Positions 11,348 to 24,800 of a stretch of 64,000 nt of DNA are shown here, in pieces (position 1 is the first letter of the stretch; every line of letters starts with the position of its first letter). Made by a program: the position numbers and the translations under genes. The notes beneath the pieces were generated by a model. That model worked only from the letters and a program-made list of their open reading frames with translations, did no database searches and was not told the origin of the DNA. The DNA is from Erythrophleum ivorense (taxonomy: Eukaryota; Streptophyta; Magnoliopsida; Fabales; Fabaceae). The stretch is taken from positions 22,281,665 to 22,345,664 of the forward strand of contig JAIUCV010000009.1 of the NCBI GenBank assembly GCA_026724425.1. The letters are read 5' to 3'.

Positions 11348-14020
11348 TGTATATGCGGACAAACAGTTCTTTAAGTAATGATAGATTTTACATGATACCC
11401 ACAACCAGGATACAGAATGTTTTAATTCCATTTTCAACTCATTAGATTTAGAACTTAGAAGCATTCCAAAGGGATATTGACAAGAAAATGAAACCTAACC
11501 TTTAGACTTGCTAGAAAATGAATCAATGTCAGTGGTTATTCCAAAACCAGAGCCACTTCCAAAACCAGCTCCACTGCTAGATATGCTCATATCACTAAAG
11601 CTACTGTCAAGTCTTCCAGAGCCCATTGACTGTAAAGACATGAATCCACCTTTTTCACCTCTGTTCTTTTCAATCTGTAGAATACATGCAATGACTTTAA
11701 ATAAATGATAAGCAATTCAAGAATTTCAAATGTAAGTACATCAATGAGAAAGAATCCCTCCACTCATACCTTGCTCTTATCAATCTCACTAGCTTTCCGC
11801 TTCATAACATCCTTAGTTTCATTTATCTTACTCTGCATAACCAGCTTGTGCAATTTCTCTTCATGACTCTCCATTTCACAGTATTGCTTAACTTGTGCAA
11901 CGGTCACGTTTTCCTTGTGCCCAAGAGAGATGACTTCATCAAATGCAAAAATCAGCTCAAATGCATTCTTGCAGATACCCTCTTCATCGAGGGAATAAGA
12001 ATATTCAGGCACCTGAAAATCTTAAGGAAAGAACTACTTATATGCACTTCTTTGTCAACATTATCATGAAATGGTTCTACACCCATCTTATAGAAGTTAA
12101 AGTAACTTCCCATTGCAAATAAGTTGATCATTTTTAAACCCTCTTGAACCTCCCCATAAGAACCAATATTGCTAAATGCCTTCTTAAGTGAAAAAGAAAA
12201 AAGCAATCAATGCACTTTGTTTATATCAACAAAACTCCACAAAGAAAATGCCAAAATGAGAGGAAGTATGAGAAGAAAAAGAAAATATCAAATTCTAGAT
12301 TTAGGACATAGAGCCCATACCAAGTTTTTGACAAGGTCAACAATGCCCCTAAGAGAGGAGAACAAAAACCAAGCAATCAGAAGAAACATGATTAAGAACA
12401 TAACATGTCAATATTAAAACATCATTAAAGGGATACGAGCTTGGACATAAGTCTCAGAGTCTCTAAATCTTCCAGTATGTTGCTCTGTTTGTTTGTTACG
12501 AGAAGCAGGTACAGTGCTTCTATTGGCTGGTAAACATATCGCACATTCTCAGTCTCAACATATGTGTGCTGTTTTCCGGTGCCTACCAACTTGGGAAAGG
12601 CTGCTAGAAGACCCTCAATTCTTATACGAGACATATCTACGAACTGTCTAGATACCAGCACTGCAATTAAAGCACAGATTTCTGAAGAAAGAACATTGAT
12701 CTTGAATTCATAAATAGTTAGCTACCATGAAATCAAAATTAATTTAAGAGCTGGCTGTAATTTAACCTCTGAAAGTTTATCCTAAGTAGAGAAAATAAAC
12801 AGGGAAAGAACTTAAGGAATCTTTTACGCCCAAAAAAAAAAAGGGTTGTGCCTATTAACAAAATGTAGCTATTATCAATATGAATCACTTAGAGATTGAA
12901 ATGCTAGTATAAGAAAAGGATTTCATAGCTTTATGCTCTATGCTGAGTTGCTGACAAAACTGAAGGAGTCTTTTACATAATCAAAAAAAGGTAGAAGCGA
13001 TAAACAATATATAATTATAAAATAGAGCATTATGGATCAGTTACAGGTTAGAGTTTTGCATGCAATTTCAAATTCAAAAAAAAAAATCAAAAGGAAAGAT
13101 TTGTTTATGTCAATACTATAGTTAATGAAAAAGATAATAATAATAACTTTGACAGCAGCTTATCTATTACATTTCTCTTCCCTCTAATGAACTTGCTATT
13201 TACTGAGATAAAAGAATTGACAAGAGGCAGGCCTGACATACCCACTCAGTGTAGATAGCCACAAACACAAAGGGTGAGAAAAGGGACTAAAAGAACTCAC
13301 CTTTACCAGATTTGCCCACAATAGATGCAGCAAGGACAACCTGTATAACAAATATAACAAGGACAAAAATCAACATTTAATGGGAGGATAGGCAGTCCAG
13401 CAATGCAAAGCAACAGATGTAGAGAGACAGATATGGCATGGCAGCTCCACTTCCAGATCCACTGTTCTTATACAAGCAAATTCAGCCAATCGATGTGAAC
13501 AAAGAGAAACAGCTGTTAATGAGGTAGGTAAACCAAGAACGGAAGGTAAACCACAGGATCCCAAATTACCAGTAATCTTGAAGAAGATCCAAGCTACAAA
13601 ATTTATGATGGCAAAAATGTCCCATTCAAGGATTTAAAGCAGATCAAGATATATTTTAAGAACTTCCTGTTGGATGCAATACAGATCATGGATAATGAGT
13701 AAATTCATACAAAAGCACTGATTCGGGAAGCTACAGGCTAACGAACAAAGTATGCAATTAACACGAATCAGTAAAAAGCAAAACTGAAAAAATAAAACAA
13801 AAACAAAAACCATCTAAGTAATTGCACAATGAATCCAAATGGTCATAAATTACCAATATATCAGCCAAAGCGATATCAGGGTGCACAATGCATTAAAATG
13901 AGCATAAATTACTAAAGCATCAGAATGGAGTACAGTTTCCGACTCAATTATCAACCAAAACGTAAGCAACTCCAAAAATAATAGATCATGGAATTTAGAA
14001 ATGACAAGAAGATTTACCAT
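8981..14020 (-). CDS. coatomer subunit delta (delta-COP), 3' end missing
   Basis: Delta-COP is a subunit of the COPI coat that carries cargo from Golgi to ER and between Golgi cisternae. It is the mu-adaptin-like subunit of the F-subcomplex. Eight coding pieces on the minus strand join in phase: 14,018-14,020 (ATG alone), 13,301-13,340, 12,437-12,660, 11,770-12,012, 11,500-11,674, 10,397-10,701, 9,227-9,425 and 8,981-9,134. They total 1,343 nt. All junctions are GT-AG. The N-terminus reads VVLAASIVGKSGK then VLVSRQFVDM (longin-like domain), followed by a charged helical stretch (NETKDVMKRKASEIDKSK), a Gly/Ser-rich linker and the mu-homology domain (TDPITLTVEEKLNVILKRDG, INCWPSVSGNETYVSIEYEA). 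The sequence stops at DGEWR with a phase-2 donor. The family continues about 80 residues more, and I find none of this in the remaining 8.98 kb. No frameshift or internal stop occurs in the visible exons. Confidence 0.95.
11317..11344 (+). repeat. (AC)14 microsatellite in a delta-COP intron
   Basis: An uninterrupted AC dinucleotide run lies within the intron between coding exons 5 and 6. Confidence 0.95.
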
Positions 14021-14048
14021 CTTGTAAATCAGACAATAATTCTCGAAT
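14018..14048 (-). other. delta-COP second 5' exon ending in the start codon
   Basis: The acceptor TTGGTTGCAG precedes 28 untranslated bases and then ATG, which are directly followed by the donor GTAAATC at 14,017. The start codon is therefore the last codon of this exon, and the rest of the protein begins about 0.7 kb downstream at 13,340. I chose this ATG because joining it to GTTGTCCTTGCTGC gives MVVLAASIVGK, the usual delta-COP N-terminus. Confidence 0.85.
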
Positions 14049-14182
14049 CTGCAACCAAAAAAACAAAATTGTGAGCTTGGCAGTTAAGTAAGCCTGTTGT
14101 CCATGAAGAGAGAACCCATCTGATCAAAGCCCAGATACAAAATCGGACGAAAAACCAGAAATGAAGAGAGAGGAGAGCCTAC

Positions 14183-14250
14183 TCACACACGATCTGAGAT
14201 TTAGGAACACAGATCTGCAGAAATGATAAACAGGAGAACTACGAGAGTGC
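14183..14250 (-). other. delta-COP first 5' UTR exon (approximate)
   Basis: A donor-like GTGTGA/GTAGGC sits at 14,182, with the acceptor of the next exon at 14,049. The upstream edge (transcription start) is a guess from the TATA-like site at about 14,271-14,282. Confidence 0.5.
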
Positions 14251-14340
14251 TTCAGAGGGGAGGGCTGATGGTATTTTATTTGCGGGTCGATTTATTAGCG
14301 ATAGGAGGATACGGTGCGTTTTAGAGGCACGTGTATCTTC
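14250..14340 (-). promoter_or_regulatory. delta-COP core promoter region
   Basis: On the minus strand, AAATAAAATACC at about 14,271-14,282 is a TATA-like element some 25-35 bp before the likely transcription start. A G-box core, CACGTG, is at 14,328-14,333, a known binding site for plant bZIP and bHLH factors. The local base composition is GC-richer than the flank beyond 14,350. The role is inferred from position only. Confidence 0.45.
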
Positions 14341-14349
14341 CGTTCTACG

Positions 14350-15408
14350 AGAAATAGTAATATCGTGATATGCACACAGGAAATAAACTTATATGGTCTT
14401 GTTTGTTACAAAATAATGGTAACAGCATAATGGAAATTTTTTTAAAAGAAATTAAAAATCATTTATTCTATTATTATTTAATAATATTTATTTTTAAATT
14501 ATTTTTAAAAAAATATACAAATATTATTTTTCATCTTATCTATTTTTTTAATTCTTTTTCACCATATCAAAAGTGATTTATAAATCTAAAATATTTGGAT
14601 TAGCATTCACTTTTTTAATTAATTATAATTTTAATATTTTGAAATATTATTAATCAAATATTTATATGCAAATAATATACTTAATCATTTATACTTTTGT
14701 ATGCTCTATTCTTATTTTCAAAATTCAATTTTTATTATATTTTAAAATTGTATAACTCTATTTCAACCTCTATTAATAAAATTTTAACAGTATAGAGCCA
14801 ATGTAATGCACAAATTACAGGTAAGCAAGCATATAAAAATTATATATATATAATTTAATAATTATCTATTTGTATATACAAATTATGGTATGTATAATTT
14901 TATCTCGATTTTTAACTCAATATCTCACCAGAATTCAAATCCCCTCCTTCGTATGAATATGAGAGAAAGAGAGGGGATGGGCCCCACATAGGGGTGGATC
15001 CTAAGATCTCTTCTTGGACAAAAGGGGATTCCAGTACATCCCACCATGCATTGATTAGAGATAATAATGATATGTAAAACGATGTAGGAACTATGACGAT
15101 TTTTATGTCACGAAAAAATCTTCACATATTATTGACTAATTGAAGATTTTAGCTTGCAAACTAATTAACAATTTCAACATTATTAAATAAATTTAAGAAT
15201 TCAACTAATATAAGGTTGAGCTACAAGAATATTTATTTGGCTTACAAACCTATAAACAGCTTTTATTGCTACCTTTTCCAGTAGTCTAATTAGCTAAACT
15301 TATCTTAATAATGTTTCCTTTACTTGACAACTTTCAAGGCTTTGATACGATAAAATACAAGTTCGGCATAAATAATAATAGATAATGAAAATAGCATAGA
15401 CAGGAGAA

Positions 15409-15439
<31 letters not shown>

Positions 15440-17638
15440 AAGAATTTATCGATTTCTTGTCAAGGCAAAATTATATTCAAATATACTACCAACTAGTCAA
15501 GTACCCCATACATCACACAGGGGTGTTTAAATATTATTTTTTGAAAGTCTGAAATGTTATAATTCTTAGCTTGACATATAATTTGAAAGGCTCACAAAAT
15601 GCAATCATATGGTAGAACAATAGTTAGACATGGTAACTTAAAAAAGTAGCATACATTTAAGCTAGTTTATGGAATGCCTGATAATCCAAAGTACAAAATA
15701 GAATAAAAGAATGTTTGGTGAAATAGGTAGTAAATAGATATAACAAAGTTAGAAATTTAGTCATCATTAGTATTTAAAACTAAACTTGAACCAAAAATAT
15801 TCATCTTAATCTTTGAATGCTTTTAGAATCCTCAATTGTTGTAGATTCATGTTGAAGGAATATAAGTTATAGCTCTTGTCAAGATCAGCAGGCGATACAT
15901 GGTATGCTATAGCAAAATGATTTAAAATAGTTAAATTAACGCTTTCAAATTGGATTAAAAAATATTAATTTAGGAACTCTATATCAACAATAAATAATAA
16001 GAATGTCACAAGTTCAAAACAAACACAAAGGGATTTGATAAGAAAAAAAACATGCATTGTAAAAAAACTATTATTAGTAACATCAAAAAGTACATGAAAA
16101 AAATGGAAGTAATGTTATAGATAAAAGTAAATGGGTCATAAATGTGACATTCAATTATTGAGTGTGACAAAATAGGGTGCATATGGTTAGGCATATTCGT
16201 ACCAGAAGAAATCATTGTTCAGCACCTTGCTTATTGAAAACCATTCTTATTTCTTCATGATATATATGAAAAGGAAATGCCTATAGTCTGCATTCTCATC
16301 ATTTGAATATACAATAGAACAAATGGTAAAGATAACAAAATCATCAACAATGTCCAATGGGTCAAAAAATGATGGTACACTATAAATATTTAAAAGATGA
16401 TGCCAATAATAAGAGTTAGTACTATTAAAATGGCAACACCGGAAATCAAGTTTGTGTGTATCAAGTTTCTTCTAACCATTGTCTGAGTTTGTTTGCATGT
16501 GGGATGCTTATTAGCTTTGAAAATCTTTGCTAGCTGAAACCTTTAACCTAGCAAGGCGAAGAGAAAAACACTCACATAAAAAGAATATTTTTGCATAGAA
16601 AAAACTTGAGTCAATTAACAATATTTTTAACTAATAATAAATTAAAATCTACTAAAATATCTACAAGAAACTAGTTGTATGGATCAAAGTACTTACCTAT
16701 TTGCAACAAAAATGGATTTGCTTAAAACTTCTATCCCACGTAGTTCCAATTGGAATCATTAGAAGAATATGAATCCTTGTTCCACAATAGATGCACAATG
16801 TTAGAAAGGAGGAGATTTTTTTTTAAGAGACTTTCTTGTCCTTATTTTTTGTTCTCTCTAAAAGTGAAGTTCTCTAATATCTCAAAGTTAGTTTTTTTCT
16901 ATTTTGTCCAACATATTTTCATGATAAATTCCATAACACAAGTGGTCAATTTTCTTTCATTTTAATTTTCCCACTAATTTAATAACTAACCACCTTTGAA
17001 TTTCAATTTTCAAAAATCAAAATTGATCAATTATTAGATAACTAATTCAATTTAATTAATTAAATTCTTTTTGGGCTTTTATTATGATTTGAAACAAACC
17101 ATAATGAGTAGCCTAATAATCCATCTCTTATTCATACATGATGGGATGATCAATATAGAACTCTTTGCTTTTCTTGGACTTTCATATAAGTGTTTTTGCT
17201 GTGATTGTTTAAGCACAATCTTTTGGAAGCTCTTACACTAAAAATCCTATTATAAGACCAGCATAAAAGACATATCCTTTATATGTATATCATATGCTTT
17301 GAATGTTTTAGATTTACCTATATATATCATATTATACACTCATGACAAATCTAATCTCTTTTGAGTTTAATTTTACTCTGATTGTCTTTCCCATATGTAT
17401 AAAATTTACATTTATGATGTTGCTAAAAACAATTCACAGTGGGCATGTCTTCCTTTCATCCACATACTATTTAGATTAGAATCAGTTGTTTTCTTTCAAA
17501 TACTACTTTAGATCAAATTATTATGACCATAGGATGTATGTTAAAGTAGTAAACATAAACTCATCTCTTAATAATATTGTCAACGTCATAAAAATACCTA
17601 TGAAAGGATTTGATACTTTTTGAGACTCACACAACAAT
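14350..17638. other. AT-rich gene-free stretch upstream of delta-COP
   Basis: This is very AT-rich sequence with no sustained reading frame. An (AT)n run lies at about 15,409-15,439. I see no conserved coding segment or terminal repeats. The last few hundred bases (about 17,140-17,638) could be worn copia sequence continuous with 20,867-21,880, since an LTR splits the two, but I cannot support this from motifs. Confidence 0.5.
15409..15439. repeat. (AT)n microsatellite
   Basis: An AT dinucleotide run with a single interruption. Confidence 0.9.
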
Positions 17639-20600
17639 TGTTGGAGATTGTGCCCTAAGCCAATTATTGTATTATGAACATTATATTTCATTAAGAAAAA
17701 AGAGTTTCTCTTTTATTATATTTATTATATTGTTTGCATGTTTTCTATAATAATAATAATATCCTTGGATAAATCATATTAATTATCCTAAATATCCCTA
17801 GTCGATCATCTTTGTAGAAATGATAATGAACTAAAGCTAGTATGATTTTGATTGATGATTATGTATTAATTATGTATGAAGATACGAATCAAAATCATAG
17901 GCATTTGTTAGGAAATAGGGTACTGAATCGACCTATCATAAGATAACTACATGGATTAAGTCACAAGCATATCTCATATATAGCCATGTCACTGAACCCT
18001 TAGACCTGAGATCATTATAGATTCCTACATGAGGAACACTATGCTTTGACATAGTCAAATGTCATCTTTAACCGGGTGATCATAAAAGTTGTGATTGACT
18101 ATAGTGGAATCTATGTAGAAAAAGATGAGTGGTCAAGATGGAATTTGTTCCTCTCATTAGTGGAGAGATATTTTTGAGCCACTCGATGAGTAAGACTGAG
18201 AAATGTATTGGAAATTATGCCCTAGGCCAATTATTGTATTGCAAACATTGTACTTTATTAAAAAATAAGAGTTTTCTTTTATTACATTATTATATTTTTT
18301 GCATGTTCTATATAATAATATCTTTGGATAAACCATATTGATTATCCTAAATATCCATAGTCGATCATCATTGTGGGAATGATAATGAATTAAGACTAGT
18401 ATGATTTTGATTAATGATTATATATTAATCATGTATAAAGATACGAATCAAAATCATAGGCATTTGTTAGGGAACAAGATGCTGGATCGACTCATCATGA
18501 GATAGCTACATGGATTAAGTCATAAGCATATCTTATGTATAACCGTGTCATTGAGCTTTTAGACTTGAGATCATTATAGTTTCCAACATGAAGAATACTA
18601 TTTTTTGGCATAGTCAAAAGTCATCTTTAATCGGGTGATTATAAAGGCTATGATCTAGTATAGTGGAATTTATGTAGAAGAAAATAAATGGTCAAAATAG
18701 GATTTGTCCCTCTAATTAATAGAGAGATATCTCTAGACCCCTCGATAAGTGAGACTAAGAAATGCATGGCCGTGCTCGAATGGAAGGGTTTCCATTTGTA
18801 CTATCAGTCTACACATTGATCAAGAAAATGACGATCAAGTAAGATGAGGATGACGTTTTCATGCTTCATACTTGATCTAGATATCGTGTGACAAAAGGGA
18901 TGTGATAGGGTTATATGACAGGTTGCATCGGATCATCGATCTCTATATGATTTAGGTAGTCACAATGTCTTGTTAAAGGCCGCTTGTGACTTGTGGGTCA
19001 AATTGTGTCATTAGCCCACTGCTAACATCATATAGGCTTACAGGGTCGCACATAAAAACGAGTCAACTAGAGCTAGAATATCCAAATTCATTGAATTTAA
19101 AATTGCGTCTAGATTTAATAATGTCATGTTCAATCTAGGGTGAAATTTTTTTAAATAAATAAATTTGATATATATATAATTTATAAAATTCGAAACATAT
19201 ATATATTTATATGTTTGAAATATATATATCCTTTAATTAATTTAAATCAATTAGTTTTAAATTTAAGTCTATATGATAGATTTAAATTTAAACTGATATG
19301 ATAATTTAAATTTAATTTATGAAATATATTAAATTTAAATTTAGTTCTAGATTTAGATTAAATAATTAGTTAAATTTACTCTATTAGATAGACTTAAATT
19401 TAAACAAATATATTTAATTAAGATTTGATTTCATTTGATTTAAAATAATGTATTTCAAATTAATCAAATATATTTGAAACCCTAATGAGATACCTTTATA
19501 ATAAAAAAGAGGAAGGCTATTGTTTCCTAAAACAACAAAAAGGAAGAAAAAACTTAGAGAGAGAAAATGTACGGACACTATATGATCGCCTAAAGAGAGA
19601 AAGAGGAGAGTGTCTTCTCTACCAAGAATGTGTACGGACGTTGGTCAGAGGCACTAGCACGCCGTTTGAGTTGAGCAACTGTTCATATGGATACTGATAG
19701 AGGGAGCAGATCTGAGGATCAGTTCCTAAGATCCAACGGAGAAAGAAATATTGTATAACAAAGGTAAATATTTCTAGATCTACTTGATTTGAACAACATT
19801 GATGGATCAATGGGAAGGGATTCGGGGTTTTAATTTTTCGCTACATGTCCAAAAATTTCCAACAAAATGTATAGCTATGCTTGGATAGAAGGATTTTCCA
19901 TTTGTTCTGTCAGTCTGCTCGAAGATAAAAAAAGTGACGATCAAGTAAAATGAGGATGATATTTCTATACCTCATACTTAACCTAAATATCGCGTGATGA
20001 AAGGGTTGTGACAAGGTTATATGATAGGTTACATTGGATCACCGATCCTCATATGATTTGGGTAGTCACAATATCTTGCTAAAGGCCACTTGTGACTTAT
20101 GGACATAATAGTGTTATTAGCCCACTGCCAATGTCATATGGACCTATAGGGTCGCACACAAGAATAAACCAACTCGAATTAGAATATCCAGATCCATTGA
20201 ACCTAACAAAAAGTATCTAGATTCAATGAATATAACATTCAATTTAGAGTAGAGGAATTTTATAAATATATTTGATAAATATATATTTTATAAAATTCAA
20301 TATATATGTATTTGATATATTATATTTTGAAATATATATATCATCTAATTAATTTAAATAAATTAGTTTTAAATTTAATTTTATATGATAGATTTAAATT
20401 TAAATTGATGTGATAATTTGAATTAATTTAAATAATGTATTTAAATTAATCAAATCTATCCTAAAACCTTAATATAACACATCTCCATAAATAAAGAGGT
20501 TAGGGTTTTCTAGGATGATGATTTTTTTTAAGAGAGCCGCCTCCCACCCTAGAGAGAAAAAGTATACGGACACTTGGAGATAGAAATAGAAGAAGGTCTT

Positions 20601-20866
20601 CTCTCCTTGAACATATGAATGTTTGTGTTCAGTGGCACTAGCACGTTGTTCGAGTTGCAGTGATTGTTTCTATAGATACTAGTAGAGGGAACTAGTCTGA
20701 AGCATCAGATCTCAGAACTGACGATAGAAAGAGATCCTAAAGAATAACATGACAAAGGTAAAAGTGTCTAGCTTTACTCCATTTAAACGACATTGATAGA
20801 TCCACAGGAGGGATTCGGATTCATTTTTTTTTGAATTTCGCTGTGTGTGTCCCTAGAATCCCAATA
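17639..20866 (+). mobile_element. Angela/BARE-like copia solo LTR, interrupted
   Basis: It starts TGTTGGAGATTGTGCCCTA, close to the start known for Angela/BARE copia LTRs, and ends in AATCCCAATA (from an expected CCCAACA). Without the nested LTR at 18,206-19,864 and one copy of its duplication it is about 1.56 kb, matching the long LTRs of that lineage. Neither a primer-binding site after its end nor an internal region is seen, so it is a solo LTR. The flanking pentamers are ACAAT and GTAAT, at best a worn target duplication. Confidence 0.75.
18206..19864 (+). mobile_element. second solo LTR of the same copia family, nested
   Basis: It starts TATTGGAAATTATGCCCTA and ends TTTCCAACA, 1,659 bp. 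An exact AAATG duplication flanks it (18,201-18,205 and 19,865-19,869). Sequence on both sides is the outer LTR: '...GACTGAGAAATG' resumes as 'TATAGCTATGCTTGGATAG', equivalent to CATGGCCGTGCTCGAATGG inside the nested copy itself. A promoter-like TTTATAATAAAAAAGAGG lies at about 19,495-19,512. Confidence 0.85.
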
Positions 20867-21880
20867 GTAATGAAGTAGAAATTTATTTACTTACCTCCTG
20901 ATTGTGGTTATTAAATGCATGCAATATAAAACTGCATATTATGATGTTTCTCTTATTTCATAATAGCATATGTCAATTTGATTTATTTTTCAACACTGTT
21001 CATCTCTCATTCTAAATACACATAATACATAACTTGAATTCTACCACTTCGCTTGCCTTTTATGGCGTCTTAAAAGAGAACTCAAATCTGGCTACAAGTA
21101 TTATGAACAATAAAAATCCATAATTTAATCTATATATATTTATGTATGTTTGGATCTCATTTTAACTTTTTTTCTTCTCACTTTTGTCAAGGCAATATAT
21201 TTATGTTTTATGTTCCTTTCTATTCCATATTGGTACTTTTACTGCCTCATATGGTAAATATAAATGTTTCATCTTTACTCACTCTTTATGAGCATTGAAA
21301 GTCGTTACTCTTGTGAGAAAGCCAGCCACTATCTAGATGATTGTTTTAATCCATAAATAAACTTTTGGAGTCTATAGACCTTTTGCTCCATTCATTTTTT
21401 ATGGAACTTATAAGTTGCTTCATGTACTTTCTTCATCTAATTTTTCATTTAAGAATATGGTTTCTCACATCCATTTGATGTGATTCTAAGTCCAAACTTG
21501 CATCTATAGTTAGAATTAATCTAATTGAATTGAATCATATAATAGATGTAAAGGTATTTTTCATAATATCCACCTTTTATATTATTATAAATACCCTTTA
21601 ACAACTAAGTGTATCTTTTATCTCTTAATCTAATCCATTTGTTCTTCTCTTTATCTCTAGAACCATTTGTTTTTATTTGCTTTTCAATTAGATGGATGTT
21701 CAACCAAGTCTTAAACATGGTTTGTCCTTATCGATTCTATCTCTTATTCTATTGCTCTCATCCAATCTTCTTTAGTAAGGTATGATTGAGCCTCCTAAAT
21801 TGTCTTTAACTCCTCAGTGTCTAATAGAGTATCTTTATGTATTGCCCCTTTGATCTCAAAATGATGTTTAAGCATATTCT
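20867..21880 (-). pseudogene. Ty1/copia reverse transcriptase fragment
   Basis: On the minus strand at about 21,300-21,560 the reading, with frame changes, runs SIRLILTIDASLDLE, QMDV, FLNEKLDEE, then KVYRLQKFIYGLKQSSR with a stop before W. These are conserved blocks of copia RT just upstream of the catalytic site. The catalytic YVDD segment would fall near 21,200 and is not legible. The upstream part of the element is presumably beyond the LTR-like insertion that follows. Confidence 0.7.
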
Positions 21881-24800
21881 CAATTAGAACATCCTAAAAA
21901 ATGCTAAATTAGAAGATCTTGTATTGCTGGCCGAAAACCTTGTTGACAAGATCTCAAATTTCATAGTACAAATTACAAGATCTTGTCGACAAAATACTAG
22001 ACCCTGTCTACAAGATGTTACCTCAATCTTTAATTTAACATGGTTTAATGCCAATTCAATCATAGTATGTTTGTTCAACTAAAAGCATCACCAAGTAAGG
22101 CACAAAACATTAATCATCAAGAACTTTCTTACTTTTAATAAAGGAGATGACTATCATCAAAAGTCAAAATAATTCACTTTTAATTATATAGGCCATGTGA
22201 CCTTACCAATATCATCTTCCATCCATAACATACTTAATGGACCAGAAACATCATAAGGAAGCATGAAAATTGAGCCTAAGGTCAAGCATCACAAGTTAAC
22301 ATAGGTGCATCTTTCCATGCTATTCACATTTTTCCTTAAGTTTCAACACTTAGTTTTGGCCACATAGGATCCATCTTGAGCCATAGGGGTCCAACCCTTA
22401 GTTTTTCTTTTCCTTGATTCATTTTCATCATAAACAAGTTTGCTCAAACACATTTTAGCATATTTAGTTCAAGGAATACACAAAATCTTTATAGGACCTG
22501 AATTGACAGCATGCACATAAATTTTGCACTAACTTTAAAAATTTATAACTAATTATGGAAAAATCCAAATCATGCATATGATAGCTTTTTGGAAAGATAT
22601 AGATGTTAACTAATGAATAAAAATAGTTCCAGACTAAGACAATAGCATTTAGCCTATGAAAAAGTAATAAAATAGTACATCAAGTTTGGGTGGGGTCTTG
22701 CAGTTGAACCAAAATTTCAAAAATTCATATCTCCCCCTACACAAGTCCAAATGGGGTACTCTCAATGGTTTAGAAATCTTATGATGCCAAATATATACCT
22801 GTAAAATTTTATAAGCATTAGATTTCATTTGGCTATCCAAAAATGCCAAAAACTAGATTGTCCAAAAGCACATTATCATGATAGTTTTTGCATAATTTAG
22901 CCAATTTTGAAAAATCATAAGATATTCCATAGAGCTCCAAAAATTTTATTTTTTTGCTCTATGAGACACTCTCAATGAGATTTATAAGGCTACCAAATTT
23001 CATGCCCAAACTTATTCTTTTGCTCTAGTTTTGGTTTAGGTACAAAATATGGCTTACTTTTGTACCATAATGGGGTCAAATTGCATCAAATGACCTTCCA
23101 AACATACCATAACCATTTGAGCAAGTTCAAAAGTATAAACACAACATGTAAAAACACTCCAAATGATTCAAATTATCATGGAGCTCAAATTCACCATCAA
23201 CATACATAAATACACATAAATATCATGGCTTAAGGATGTCAAAATTATTTACTCTCATACATTTGGCTCCATATTCATTACATATAACAGATTCTTATAC
23301 TTTTACATATGCTCAAAGGTTTACAACTCATAATTAACTTATACATACATACTTTGACATCAATTTATATCAAAATTTATACTATTATCAAAGTATCATC
23401 ACTCATGCTCCATGGCTTCCATTATTTGCTCCTTGGACTTCACCTAGACAAAGTTATATGGAAAATGGGGGAGAATGAGATTCCAAGAATCCCAATAACT
23501 CTTTCACCCTTCAAGTAAACATACATGGCATATTATCATGTCAAAGAATACAAGCATGTACCAAAAGCTTCCAAGAATCAAATATAAATATGTTTTCAAG
23601 ATCACATAAACATGTCAATATCAAAATCAAGCTCTTAGGACTTTTAATTTAGTCTCACCCAATTATTTGGGACTTTTGGATTAGTTTCACCTATTGTCTA
23701 AGAACTTTTGGCTTAACCTCATTCATTCTAAGAGACTTTTGGCCTTGTCTCACCCATTCCTATGAACTTTTAGCATCACCTCACTCATTCTAAGGGACTT
23801 TTGGCATCACCTCACCCATCAAGAGCAAAGTCACATTTCAAATACAATTCAAGAAATATAATGGTACCATAGCATCAAACTAATAGCTAGAGACATGTTT
23901 CACAATTTAAACATACATACAGGCATTCAATGATAATCCAACAACCAAGAAATATATGCAAGAATGGAGAGCTACCTTTCTTAAGAAATCCCATTTTTCT
24001 TGCTTGGTTTCCCACTTTCCTCTCTTAGCCTTACAAGTATACTTGGAGAGACTTGATTTGCTTAGTCTAAACACATCAAACAGCATACAAAGGTATCAAT
24101 GGGACCATCTCTAGCTTCACACAAGCCTTATATAAGCTACTTCTAGCTTTAGGCATCCATATGGCTCCATATAGTAGCATAATGAAGCAACTCACACAAT
24201 TCATTATCTTGGCTCTAATTTCTCACTCAATCTAAGTCACATGACTGAGTCACCACAAACTCACATCAAGGAGTCTAACACCAAGTTGCCTCTTTATACA
24301 TAATGGAACCTAAACTTCCACTTTTCAAGATATGGTTTCTAAATTCAAACCAATGGTTCATTTGATATTTATTATTCATTTCTAGGCTATTTATATTCTT
24401 GGAATCAAAGAAAACTCTCCTTAGGTACCTCATAGACCCCTTGGTTGAGACATGCACACATAAAAGAACCCATGGAGTTTTGCTTGTTTTCTTAGGGAAT
24501 TTGCCATCCATAAAGCTTCCTAGATATCTTGAGAACTTACACATGGTTTTATACAATCTAAATCATCACTAGAAATCTCTATAAATCCCTAAGTTCAATT
24601 AAAACCTTAATTTTCACAACTTATTATCTATGGCATCTTGTGGCTTTCTTTTTGCATAATCTTACTCTCCACACTTCTAAGCACTTGTTTCTATTAAATT
24701 TTCATCAAACAAAAGCTTTCTTCTTACTTTCTCTCTCTAGGCTGAATTATGAAAGAAAAAGAAAACTAAGGAAATGGCATTATCATGGCTTACATCATAT

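Noticed and set aside
11848..12417. Several plus- and minus-strand frames in and around delta-COP exon 4
   Set aside because: They are shadows of the exon or extensions into introns, and no second gene is supported.
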